DNA from: Chloroflexota bacterium
GTDB lineage: Bacteria > Chloroflexota > Anaerolineae > UBA4142
DNA: 52,432 bases
Reading direction: 5' to 3'
NCBI GenBank assembly: GCA_016208315.1
Contig: JACQYF010000046.1
Coordinates: forward strand, 1-52,432
Shown here one piece after another: positions 1 through 7,232 of the stretch (its first letter is position 1; every line of letters starts with the position of its first letter). The position numbers and the translations under genes were made by a program. The notes under the pieces are model-generated. The model was given only the letters and a program-made list of their open reading frames with translations. It searched no databases and was not told where the DNA came from.

Positions 1-658
1 CGCGGGCGGGGCGCGGGATGGGACGCGCCGCGACGGCGAGGGGCAAATCGGCGTCAGCGTTTTCTTTGTCCCGGTCGGTCGTCACATGCTTTTGCTTTTC
101 GAGCCACTCTTGCAGCTTGATGATTTTCTGCGCGACGATGCTGGAGCGTTTCTGCTCCGCCTCGCCATCCACGGGCTGGGGCTGCATCGCCATCGGGGCC
201 GCCGCGACCGGCATGGGCGCGGGCGCAGGTGGCAGCGCGGGTGTGCGGCGCGGCGCACGGCGCGGCGCGCTCGTCACGGCCGGCTGCTCGGCGGGCGTCG
301 CGGGTGGCCGCACGGCAATCGCATCGGGCGTGACGAGGGCCTGGCGAATAGGGCAGCCGGCGCAGTCGCGCGGCGCGAGGATGGGAATCACTTTGGCCGC
401 GCAGGCGGCGCGTGCGAGCGCGATGGAAGGTGCCTCGTCTTCCCAGATTTCGGTCTTGCCGTTGCCGTAGCGGACGGTGATGGGCGGGCGGGCTTGGTGG
501 TCGAGGGTGGCGCGCAGGTGGGCGCAGCTGATGGCCGCGACCGGGCAGGCGCGGCAAACGTTGGGCGAGACCTCGCGGTCGCCGGTCTTGATCTTGTTGC
601 ACAGGATGTGTCCCTCGTCGTCCACTTGGCGATACGGACAGGGTTTCAGATTCTGCAT
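1..658 (-). CDS. Cysteine-rich hypothetical protein (3' end outside window)
   Basis: This reading frame starts at the ATG complementary to 656-658 and stays open to the window edge, giving at least 219 residues. The N-terminal half has a regular cysteine pattern: C7, C20, C35-x2-C38 and C45, followed later by a D-C-A-G-C-P motif, so a zinc or Fe-S site is plausible. A proline/alanine-rich linker and a charged helix with an E-K-Q-K stretch follow. It begins 24 bases after the stop of the upstream LexA paralogue on the same strand, so it is probably the third gene of that operon. I do not recognise the family. The function is unknown; the operon position only suggests a link to the DNA-damage response. 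The opposite-strand open frames here are codon-bias shadows. Confidence 0.65.
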   Translation of the reverse strand, partial: MQNLKPCPYRQVDDEGHILCNKIKTGDREVSPNVCRACPVAAISCAHLRATLDHQARPPITVRYGNGKTEIWEDEAPSIALARAACAAKVIPILAPRDCAGCPIRQALVTPDAIAVRPPATPAEQPAVTSAPRRAPRRTPALPPAPAPMPVAAAPMAMQPQPVDGEAEQKRSSIVAQKIIKLQEWLEKQKHVTTDRDKENADADLPLAVAARPIPRPAR

Positions 659-682
659 ACTCGCCCCGTGTTTACAATAACT

Positions 683-1372
683 TCAAAACCTATTCCAACT
701 GCTGTCTTCCGTATTCCTAAGCACCCGTACAACGATTCCCTGAATTTCGAGTTGATCTGGCTCAACCGAGAAACGAGCATAGTCTGAATTCTCTGGCTTG
801 AGCCAGATCTGATTACCTTCGATCTTGTATCTCTTCAATGTTGTTACCGGATTGGTTGGATCCTTCCACCATCGCGCCGCTATCAGAGCTCCATTCTCAG
901 CATTCCGCTGATACCGAATTAGAATTAGGTCGCCGTGGTTAATGGAGACATCCTTCATTGAATCACCACGCACTTCTAACGCATAAATGTCCTTGGGGTT
1001 TTGAATCATCCAACGCGGCACAAGTATGGAGCGGAGCGGTTCGGCATTGTGGTGTGGCAACGGAATCGGCTCCCCAGCGGCAATATATCCGAGGACTCCG
1101 ATTTCATAGTTATCTCCAACAAAGCGCAGGCCATCCGCCGTGCGAAGCAAGATAATGCCACGAGCTTTGCCGCGGGATTTGCTGCGTACCTTTCGTACAT
1201 AGCCAAGGGATTCCAATATCTCGAGTCGCCGGAAAACGAAATTCTTGTGATTGCCTGTGCTTTGAGCAATTTCGTCATCTGACGGGCCGATGCCTTGCTC
1301 GTTCCAATACCTCTCGATGGAAGATAAAATGTCGAGATCATGCTGGTCAGGGTGCTTCTCCGGGTGCTTCAT
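683..1372 (-). CDS. LexA-family repressor/protease, second paralogue
   Basis: A 229-residue protein with an N-terminal winged-helix DNA-binding domain (about 10-65) and a C-terminal S24 latent-protease domain. The self-cleavage bond Ala99-Gly100 lies in a Y-I-A-A-G-E-P motif. The catalytic serine is Ser138 in G-D-S-M and the general base is Lys180 in T-L-K-R. All the parts needed for RecA-stimulated autocleavage are therefore present. An AAGGAGG ribosome site sits 6 bases before the ATG. It lies 21 bases downstream of the other LexA gene and shares its promoter. Its recognition helix differs from that of the partner (E-I-A-Q-S-T-G-N-H-K-N-F-V versus E-I-R-Q-G-T-G-M-S-S-K-D-H-V), so it may bind another operator or form heterodimers. 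That last point is inference. Confidence 0.85.
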   Translation of the reverse strand: MKHPEKHPDQHDLDILSSIERYWNEQGIGPSDDEIAQSTGNHKNFVFRRLEILESLGYVRKVRSKSRGKARGIILLRTADGLRFVGDNYEIGVLGYIAAGEPIPLPHHNAEPLRSILVPRWMIQNPKDIYALEVRGDSMKDVSINHGDLILIRYQRNAENGALIAARWWKDPTNPVTTLKRYKIEGNQIWLKPENSDYARFSVEPDQLEIQGIVVRVLRNTEDSSWNRF

Positions 1373-1393
1373 TGTCGGCCTCCTTGTTTGCCG

Positions 1394-2074
1394 TTAACGC
1401 GGTCGCAGCGGCCTAGTTCCTTTGCCATTCGGAATATGCCGGATCACGCAGAGGACTTGGCCCTGAATCTCCACCTCGTTGGCGTTGTACTTTTTTGCTT
1501 CGAGAGTCGGATTCTCCGGCTGGAGCCATACATGTCCGTTTCGACGGAAGAATCGTTTCAGCGTGACCCCGACATTGGTCGGGTCCTTCTTCAAGCGGAC
1601 CGCGACCAATTCGCCATTGCGCGCCGATTCCTGCTTTCGCATCACGACCGTATCGCCGTCGTTCACCAGCGCGTCAATCATCGAATTGCCGCGCACGCGC
1701 ACGGCGAAAACGTCTTCCGCATCGGGAATCATCCCGCGCGTGATCTCGATCCAATCGGACGTTGTCGAGTTTCCTTCGGGGAGCGGAATCGGATTGCCGG
1801 CGGCGATCGCGCCCAGAATCGGGATCGAGTAACCGTTCGGCGTCACGGGGTAGCCATCGGCGGTGCGGAGCAGTGTGAGACCGCGGCTAATCGCCCGTTC
1901 CCGCTTGAGGTACTTGCGCTCGGCCAGCGCCTTGACATCTCGATACACGTGATCTTTCGAACTCATTCCCGTGCCCTGGCGAATTTCCTCATAGCTTGGC
2001 GAGCGTCCGAACTTGTTTTGGTACCGTTCGATGAAACGCAAAATACTGCGTTCGTGTTCGTCCAACGCATTCAT
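1394..2074 (-). CDS. lexA: SOS repressor LexA
   Basis: A 226-residue LexA. It has an N-terminal winged helix (about 5-65), an Ala92-Gly93 cleavage bond, catalytic Ser131 (G-N-S-M) and Lys173 (T-L-K-R). It represses DNA-damage genes and is inactivated by RecA-stimulated self-cleavage. An AGAGGAG ribosome site lies about 10 bases before the ATG. The upstream promoter carries two perfect GAAC-N4-GTTC boxes, so autoregulation is expected. This operator type is the Gram-positive one, known also from Chloroflexota. It is the first gene of a probable three-gene operon with a second LexA and a cysteine-rich protein. The annotation as LexA is secure; which paralogue is the main SOS repressor is not. 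Confidence 0.92.
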   Translation of the reverse strand: MNALDEHERSILRFIERYQNKFGRSPSYEEIRQGTGMSSKDHVYRDVKALAERKYLKRERAISRGLTLLRTADGYPVTPNGYSIPILGAIAAGNPIPLPEGNSTTSDWIEITRGMIPDAEDVFAVRVRGNSMIDALVNDGDTVVMRKQESARNGELVAVRLKKDPTNVGVTLKRFFRRNGHVWLQPENPTLEAKKYNANEVEIQGQVLCVIRHIPNGKGTRPLRPR

Positions 2075-2120
2075 CTCGTCTCTTCTCCTCTACAATACAC
2101 GTCAGTCAGCCATGTCTAAA

Positions 2121-2172
2121 GAACTTGCGTTCTATCCACCGCTAGTATAAACGAACTTTTGTTCTGTGTCAA
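2121..2172 (-). promoter_or_regulatory. lexA promoter with two SOS boxes
   Basis: On the minus strand a consensus -35 TTGACA (2167-2172) and -10 TATACT (2144-2149) are separated by exactly 17 bases. One perfect inverted repeat GAAC-TTTT-GTTC (2153-2164) fills the spacer. A second, GAAC-TTGC-GTTC (2121-2132), lies just past the expected start of transcription. Their centres are 32 bp apart, three helical turns, so two LexA dimers would sit on the same face of the DNA. This is a textbook autoregulated SOS promoter. Confidence 0.9.
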
Positions 2173-2224
2173 GACGTTCGGGCACCTTTAGCGAAAGTTT
2201 AAGGCGAGGGGCGTGAAATAATAA

Positions 2225-2277
2225 AGGGCGTGCATTTGTAGGGGCGGGGTTACCCCGCCCCTACAAATGCACGCCCT
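2225..2277. repeat. Perfect GC-rich palindrome (26-bp arms)
   Basis: The arms 2225-2250 and 2252-2277 are perfect reverse complements around one central base. The core is a GTAGGGGCGGGG motif and its complement. It lies between the lexA promoter and the 3' end of rpsT and could act as a terminator for rpsT. The same core recurs at 25029-25080, so it is probably a dispersed repeat family and not a gene-specific terminator. Confidence 0.9.
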
Positions 2278-2295
2278 CTACGGGGCCGAAACGGT

Positions 2296-2571
2296 CTACT
2301 GAGCCGCAGCGTGGGATTGGTTCAGCTTTTTCATCAAGCGCGATTTGCGCCGCGCGGCATTGTTCTTTTTCAATATGCCTTTTTGCGCGGCCTTATCGAG
2401 CGCGCGAATTGCTTCGCGCACGGCTTGCTCGGTCGCCGTGGTATCACCTTCCGTAACAGCGGTGATCGCTTGCTTGACCTGGGTTCGGGCGGCCGAGCGG
2501 ACGATGCGGTTGCGGCTGCGGCGGCGGGCGCTGTGGCGCATGGCCTTTTCGGCGGCATGTTTGTTAGCCAA
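2296..2571 (-). CDS. rpsT: 30S ribosomal protein S20
   Basis: A 91-residue basic protein starting L/M-A-N-K-H-A-A-E-K and continuing with the arginine-rich helix R-H-S-A-R-R-R-S-R-N-R, typical of S20, which binds 16S rRNA early in 30S assembly. I place the start at a TTG (2569-2571) because a GGAGG ribosome site lies 8 bases upstream and the residues after it match the usual S20 N-terminus. The longer frame beginning five codons earlier starts inside the ribosome site. It is monocistronic and divergent from murJ. Length is normal for the family. Confidence 0.93.
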   Translation of the reverse strand: MANKHAAEKAMRHSARRRSRNRIVRSAARTQVKQAITAVTEGDTTATEQAVREAIRALDKAAQKGILKKNNAARRKSRLMKKLNQSHAAAQ

Positions 2572-2618
2572 AGAAAAATCCTCCAAGATTCAAATTGACG
2601 GCGGGCATATTACACCAG

Positions 2619-2655
2619 ATTTGTCATTTTGACAAATGCCTGCTTGTGTTATAAT
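2619..2655 (+). promoter_or_regulatory. murJ promoter with overlapping palindrome
   Basis: TTGACA (2629-2634) and TATAAT (2650-2655) are near-perfect promoter boxes, although the 15-base spacer is short. The -35 box lies in an inverted repeat ATTTGTCA-TTT-TGACAAAT (2619-2637), which could be an operator shared with the divergent rpsT promoter. The regulator is unknown. Confidence 0.65.
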
Positions 2656-2661
2656 GCGCTC

Positions 2662-4203
2662 GTGACTCTGCATGCGATTCCCAGCCCTCGCCCGCGCCTG
2701 CTCCACGCCGCGACCGTCGTGATGCTTTTCTTCGTTGCAAGCCGGGTGCTGGGCTTGGGCCGCGACATTGTCATCAGCTACCAATTCGGCACCTCGCGCA
2801 CGCTCGACGCTTACTTTGCCGCGTTCAATATCCCCGATCTGATTTTCAACGTCATCGCCGGCGGCGCGCTTGGCTCGGCGTTCATTCCGACCTTTGCGGC
2901 CGCGCTGGCGAGCGGCGACCCGCGGCGCGCGTGGCGGCTGGCGAGCGCGGTCCTCAATCTCGCGCTCATCGTTCTTACGGCGATTGCGGCGATCCTCGCG
3001 CTCTTCGCGCCGCAAGTCGTCGCCGCGACGGTCGCACAGGGCTTTGCGCCGGACGATCAAGCGCTGACTGCGAGCTTGATGCGCTGGATGCTCGTCACGC
3101 CGATTGTCTTTGGATTGAGCGGCATCGTAATGGGCATTCTAAATTCGCATCAGCATTTCGTGCTGCCCGCATTCGCGCCGGTCGTCTACAACGCCGCGAT
3201 CATTGCCGGGGCCATTTTTCTCGCGCCGACGATGGGCGTTTACGGATTAACGTTTGGGGTTGTCGCGGGCGCGCTGCTGCACTTGCTGGTCCAAGTCCCA
3301 TGGCTCGTGCGGCGCCGAATGCATTACACGCCGACGGTGGGCTTGTATGATGCCGACGTGCGCGAGGTTGGGCGTTTAATGCTGCCGCGAACGCTTGGGC
3401 TAGCGGCGGTGCAAATCAACTTTCTCGTCAACACGATTTTGGCTTCCGGATTGCCGGCGGGGAGCATCGCCGCGCTGGGGTATGCGTGGCGCGTGATGCT
3501 CTTGCCCGAAGGCATCGTCGCTCTCTCGTTCGCGACCGCGGTGTTTCCCACCTTGTCGGAGCAGGTGGCGCGGAAAGCGTTGGACGATTTTCGCGAAACG
3601 TTCTCAAACGTATTTCGTGTGACGCTGTATCTGACTGTGCCGGCTGCCGTGGGCTTGCTCGTCCTCGGCGCGCCCCTCGTCGCGCTGCTCTTTCAGCGCG
3701 GCGAATTCGACGCCCGGTCCACTGCGGAAACCGCGTGGGCGCTGCGGTTCTACGCGGTCGGCCTGTTCGCCCATTCGGGGCTGGAAATCATTACCCGCGC
3801 ATTTTACGCGATGCACGACACGCGGACGCCGGTGACGATCGGCGTCGCGGCCATGCTGCTCAACATCGTGTTGAGCGTCACATTGATTGCTCCGCTCTCG
3901 CACGGCGGCCTGGCCCTGGCGAATTCGGTCGCGACGATTCTCGAGATGCTCGCGCTGCTTTACCTTCTTCGTCAGCGCATCGGCCAAGCGGGCGACAAGC
4001 GCTTGTTCGCGTCGGTCGCGCGCATCGGCGCGGCGGCCATGGTCATGGCGTTGGCGATGGCGCCATTCGCCGACTCTAGTTCGATTATGATTTCCATTGT
4101 GGGCGCGGCGATTGGCGGCGCGGCGTATTTTGCCGTCACGATCGCGCTGAGATCCGAAGAAATCCAGTTTGTGTTGCGGCGCGCGCGCGGTACAGACCTG
4201 TGA
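2662..4203 (+). CDS. murJ: Lipid II flippase MurJ/MviN
   Basis: A 513-residue polytopic membrane protein of the MOP superfamily. It flips the peptidoglycan precursor lipid II across the cytoplasmic membrane. About 14 hydrophobic segments are visible. Family hallmarks include S-R-V-L-G-L-G-R-D near the N-terminus, F-G-T-S-R-T-L-D-A-Y-F-A-A-F-N-I-P-D, and the later L-F-Q-R-G-E-F-D segment. I choose the GTG at 2662, since the longer in-frame start at 2629 overlaps the promoter. With TATAAT at 2650-2655 the mRNA would be leaderless or nearly so. The last residues and the stop codon lie inside a 24-bp-arm palindrome (4186-4234), which seems to have supplied the C-terminal tail. Confidence 0.9.
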   Translation: MTLHAIPSPRPRLLHAATVVMLFFVASRVLGLGRDIVISYQFGTSRTLDAYFAAFNIPDLIFNVIAGGALGSAFIPTFAAALASGDPRRAWRLASAVLNLALIVLTAIAAILALFAPQVVAATVAQGFAPDDQALTASLMRWMLVTPIVFGLSGIVMGILNSHQHFVLPAFAPVVYNAAIIAGAIFLAPTMGVYGLTFGVVAGALLHLLVQVPWLVRRRMHYTPTVGLYDADVREVGRLMLPRTLGLAAVQINFLVNTILASGLPAGSIAALGYAWRVMLLPEGIVALSFATAVFPTLSEQVARKALDDFRETFSNVFRVTLYLTVPAAVGLLVLGAPLVALLFQRGEFDARSTAETAWALRFYAVGLFAHSGLEIITRAFYAMHDTRTPVTIGVAAMLLNIVLSVTLIAPLSHGGLALANSVATILEMLALLYLLRQRIGQAGDKRLFASVARIGAAAMVMALAMAPFADSSSIMISIVGAAIGGAAYFAVTIALRSEEIQFVLRRARGTDL

Positions 4204-4234
4204 GGTCTCCGAGACCTCACAGGTCTGTACCGCG
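4186..4234. repeat. Palindrome containing the murJ stop codon
   Basis: Perfect 24-bp arms (4186-4209 and 4211-4234) flank one base, with a core AGACCTGTGAGGTCTC. The murJ stop (4201-4203) is in the left arm. It could serve as a transcription terminator. A hairpin with the same AGACCT ends, but a different core, lies at the 3' end of hsdS (51275-51308). Confidence 0.9.
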
Positions 4235-4258
4235 GTTGCCGCGCATCCTGAATTACGC

Positions 4259-4264
4259 TATAAT
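4259..4264 (+). promoter_or_regulatory. -10 box upstream of prfA
   Basis: A perfect TATAAT lies 24 bases before the prfA start, just after the murJ palindrome. No convincing -35 box was seen. It probably drives prfA and perhaps the radical SAM-lut genes downstream. Confidence 0.5.
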
Positions 4265-4287
4265 CTCTGTAGAAGCTATTTGAGGAT

Positions 4288-5364
4288 ATGATGCTGGTAA
4301 AACTAGAGGCACTGGAAAAACATTACGAAGAATTGCACAACTCGATGGCCGACCCATCGGTCACGAGCGACCCCGCGCGTTTGCGGGCGATCACGCGCGA
4401 GATCAGCGGTCTCGAAGACACCGTCGCCAAATACCGCGCCTATCGGACGACGCACGACGCGCTGGAAAAGACGCGGGCCCTCATACGTGACGAGTCCGAC
4501 GACGAACTGCGCGCGATGGCAAGGGAAGAAGTCGAGAAACTCGAAGCCGACGAGGCGCAGCTTTATCAGCAATTGCGCTTGACGCTGCTGCCGAAGGATC
4601 CCCGCGACGACAAGGATGTCTTTGTCGAAGTCCGCGCGGGCACGGGCGGCGACGAAGCCGCGCTCTTCGCCGCGGACCTCTATCGCATGTACACGCGCTA
4701 TGCCGAAAAGGTGGGCTGGAAAGTCGAACTGGTAGACGAAAACCGCACGGGGTTGAAGGGGTTTAAAGAAGTCGTTTTCGAAATCAAAGGCAAGGGCGCA
4801 TTCTCGCGAATGAAGTACGAGAGCGGCGTGCATCGTGTCCAACGCGTTCCGGTCACCGAAGCACAGGGCCGCGTGCATACGTCTACCGCGACCGTGGCGG
4901 TGCTCGCCGAAGTGGACGATGTCGAGATCGAGGTCAAGCCCGACGACGTCAAGATGGACATTTTCCACGCATCGGGGCACGGCGGGCAGAATGTGCAGAA
5001 GGTCGCCACCGCCGTGCGACTGACGCATTTGCCGACCGGCATCGTGGTCACGTGCCAGGATCAGCGCTCGCAGCTGCAAAACAAGATTCGCGCGATGGGC
5101 GTCTTGCGCGCGCGATTGTACGAAATCGAAATCGAAAAGCAGCAGCGCGAGATCACGGAAACGCGGCGTTCGCAAGTCGGTTCGGGCGAACGATCGGAAA
5201 AGATTCGCACGTATAATTTTCCCCAAGACCGCATTACCGATCATCGCATCGGCCTGAGCGCGCATAACTTGCCACGCATCCTCGACGGCGAACTCGATTC
5301 GATCATTGACGCGCTGATTACTGAGGACCAAAGCGCCAAGCTCAAGAGCGCGGGCGTGGCCTGA
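4288..5364 (+). CDS. prfA: Peptide chain release factor 1
   Basis: A 358-residue class I release factor that reads UAA/UAG in the ribosomal A site and triggers peptide release. The tripeptide anticodon PVT (188-190) marks it as RF1 and not RF2. The catalytic GGQ is at 232-234 in G-H-G-G-Q-N-V-Q. The N-terminal coiled-coil domain and the C-terminal R-T-Y-N-F-P-Q segment are normal. Two ATG codons in tandem (4288, 4291) follow a GAGGA; either could be the start. In many bacteria prmC, which methylates the GGQ glutamine, is adjacent; here it is at 10.5 kb. A radical SAM gene follows after 12 bases and may be co-transcribed. Confidence 0.96.
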   Translation: MMLVKLEALEKHYEELHNSMADPSVTSDPARLRAITREISGLEDTVAKYRAYRTTHDALEKTRALIRDESDDELRAMAREEVEKLEADEAQLYQQLRLTLLPKDPRDDKDVFVEVRAGTGGDEAALFAADLYRMYTRYAEKVGWKVELVDENRTGLKGFKEVVFEIKGKGAFSRMKYESGVHRVQRVPVTEAQGRVHTSTATVAVLAEVDDVEIEVKPDDVKMDIFHASGHGGQNVQKVATAVRLTHLPTGIVVTCQDQRSQLQNKIRAMGVLRARLYEIEIEKQQREITETRRSQVGSGERSEKIRTYNFPQDRITDHRIGLSAHNLPRILDGELDSIIDALITEDQSAKLKSAGVA

Positions 5365-5376
5365 GTTTATTCCCTG

Positions 5377-6507
5377 ATGGAGTTGGAGTTCCAGGAATAT
5401 CGCGTTCGCAAGATCGTCAATGTCCACCGGCACGTGGATGGTCCGCGGTTTTGGACCAAGTACAGCGCACATCCGTACGTCGGCTGCCGCAGCGGCTGCG
5501 AGTTTTGCTATCTGCGCGGCGGCCGCTACCTCGGCAAGCGCGATCCCAACACGTTCGACACACAGATTCAAGTCAAGACGAATGCGGTCGAGTCGCTAGG
5601 ACGCGAACTCGCGCACCTGCCACCCGATGTGATCACATGCGGCGATTGGCAGCAACCGGCGGAGGACCGCTTCCGGCTATCGCGTGGTATGCTCGGGGTC
5701 GTACGCGAGCTGGGATTCCCACTGTTTGTTATCGAGCGATCGCCCCTCGTCACCCGCGATCTTGATTTGCTCGTTGACATCAATCGCCGCGCGTGGGTTG
5801 GCGTGGTGTTCAGTCTGAGCCACGTTGACCCCGCGCTCAAGCAGATATTCGAGCCGCGCAGTCCTGGCACTAAAAGGCGTTTACAGGCGATGGAGCAGAT
5901 CGCGCAAGCGGGTATCCTCGTCGGCGCAGCGCTCATGCCGATTCTGCCCGGAATTGGCGACGACGATCAACACTTGGATGAGGCGTTGCGCGCGATTCAC
6001 GAGCACGGGGCCAAGTTCGTCCTCGCAGGTGGACTGACGATGGCTGGCGTGCAGGCCGAGCGGACGCTCGCGGCGGCGCGTCGCCTGGATCCGCGCTTGG
6101 AGACGGGCTGGCGCGAATTCTACCAATGGGCCGAAAACGGCAAGCCGAATTATGGCCCGTCGCGCGCGTACGCGGCCCGATTAGGGTTGCGCGTCCGCGA
6201 GCTGGGCGCGCGGCACGGTTTGCTGGATCGAATGCCGCGCTATATCGCGCCGGGACCGCTGGCCGTCAACAAACGTGTCGCGGAGCAATTGTTCCTCAAG
6301 ACATACGAGCTCGAACTCGACCAGGCCCACGATCAGCGCATCTGGGCTTTTCGAAAAGCCGCGTGGACCGTAGACGAATCGCAGGACAGCGTTGCGCGAC
6401 TGTACGCCGCCCGCGGCGAAGCGGGATTGCGTGAACTGCCAGGCATCGGCATGACCATCGCGGCAGAAATTGCGCGCTGGCTCAGGGACTACGGAGAAAA
6501 CGGATGA
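5377..6507 (+). CDS. SPL-type radical SAM protein with C-terminal helix-hairpin-helix
   Basis: A 376-residue radical SAM protein. The [4Fe-4S]-binding triad is C37-x3-C41-x2-C44 in G-C-R-S-G-C-E-F-C-Y-L-R, of the spore photoproduct lyase-like type. A TIM-barrel-like core follows (about 30-290). The last 50 residues, with L-P-G-I-G-M-T-I-A-A-E-I-A-R-W-L, look like a helix-hairpin-helix motif, which usually binds DNA without sequence preference. The stop overlaps the lutA start (ATGA at 6504-6507), implying translational coupling with the lactate-oxidation genes. The substrate is unknown. DNA repair is suggested by the SPL similarity plus HhH, and Fe-S enzyme maturation or lactate metabolism by the operon. 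Both are inference. Confidence 0.8.
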   Translation: MELEFQEYRVRKIVNVHRHVDGPRFWTKYSAHPYVGCRSGCEFCYLRGGRYLGKRDPNTFDTQIQVKTNAVESLGRELAHLPPDVITCGDWQQPAEDRFRLSRGMLGVVRELGFPLFVIERSPLVTRDLDLLVDINRRAWVGVVFSLSHVDPALKQIFEPRSPGTKRRLQAMEQIAQAGILVGAALMPILPGIGDDDQHLDEALRAIHEHGAKFVLAGGLTMAGVQAERTLAAARRLDPRLETGWREFYQWAENGKPNYGPSRAYAARLGLRVRELGARHGLLDRMPRYIAPGPLAVNKRVAEQLFLKTYELELDQAHDQRIWAFRKAAWTVDESQDSVARLYAARGEAGLRELPGIGMTIAAEIARWLRDYGENG

Positions 6508-7232
6508 AAGTCCAATTGTTCGTCACCTGTCTCGGCGAGAACTTTTACTCGAATGTGCTGCAGGACATGGTCGCCGTGCTGGAACGGCTCGGCGTGCAGT
6601 GCGAATTCCCCGAAAGCCAAACGTGCTGCGGCCAGCCGTTTTACAACAGCGGGTTTCAAAGCCAGACGGTCGGGCTGGCGCGCAACTGGCTGCGCGCGTT
6701 TGGTCGCACCGAAGGGTACATCGTCGCGCCTTCCGGCTCGTGCGTGGATTTCGTCCGGCACCGCTTTCCCGAGATATTTCGGCCAGGCACGCGGGAACAC
6801 GCGCAGGCGAAAGAGACCGCGGCGCGCACGTTCGAGTTCGGCGAATTCTTGACGCGCGTTCTGCACGTGACCGACGTGGGCGCGCGCTTTCCCCACAAGG
6901 TCACTTTTCACGCGTCGTGCCACACCTTACGCAACCTCGGCTTGCGCGAGGAACCCAAGCAGTTGCTGCGCGCCGTCGAGGGTTTGGAACTCGTCGCGCT
7001 GAACGAAGAGGAAACCTGCTGCGGCTTTGGCGGCGTCTTTAGCGTCGTCTATCCCGAGGTCTCGCGCGCGATGATGGAAGCCAAAGTCAGCAACATCGAG
7101 GCCAGCGGCGCGGAATACGTCGTCGTGGGCGAGCCGGGCTGCTTGATGAACATTGCCGGCGGATTGGTAAAGGTCGGCGCGCGAGTCAAGCCCGTACACT
7201 TGATTCAAATCCTCGCGGCAGGATGGCGATGA
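6504..7232 (+). CDS. lutA: Lactate utilisation protein A (Fe-S oxidoreductase)
   Basis: A 242-residue CCG-domain protein, subunit of the L-lactate dehydrogenase complex LutABC (also called LldEFG) that oxidises lactate to pyruvate. Two cysteine-rich CCG motifs are visible, Cys41-Cys42-Gly43 (T-C-C-G-Q-P-F) and Cys172-Cys173-Gly174 (T-C-C-G-F-G-G), plus H-A-S-C-H at 136-140. These ligate an unusual Fe-S cluster in related CCG-domain proteins. It overlaps the upstream radical SAM gene by ATGA and the downstream lutB by ATGA, so the three are translationally coupled. It is the only lutA in the window, although two lutB/lutC-bearing loci exist. Confidence 0.92.
   Translation: MKVQLFVTCLGENFYSNVLQDMVAVLERLGVQCEFPESQTCCGQPFYNSGFQSQTVGLARNWLRAFGRTEGYIVAPSGSCVDFVRHRFPEIFRPGTREHAQAKETAARTFEFGEFLTRVLHVTDVGARFPHKVTFHASCHTLRNLGLREEPKQLLRAVEGLELVALNEEETCCGFGGVFSVVYPEVSRAMMEAKVSNIEASGAEYVVVGEPGCLMNIAGGLVKVGARVKPVHLIQILAAGWR

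Noticed and set aside
54..602. Alternative frames at 18-787
   Set aside because: The minus-strand frame from 658 gives sensible cysteine motifs and runs off the edge, while the others are arginine/alanine-rich shadows.
4303..5571. Long minus-strand open frame opposite prfA (422 codons)
   Set aside because: Codon-bias shadow of prfA: no ribosome site and no family resemblance, while prfA is unmistakable.
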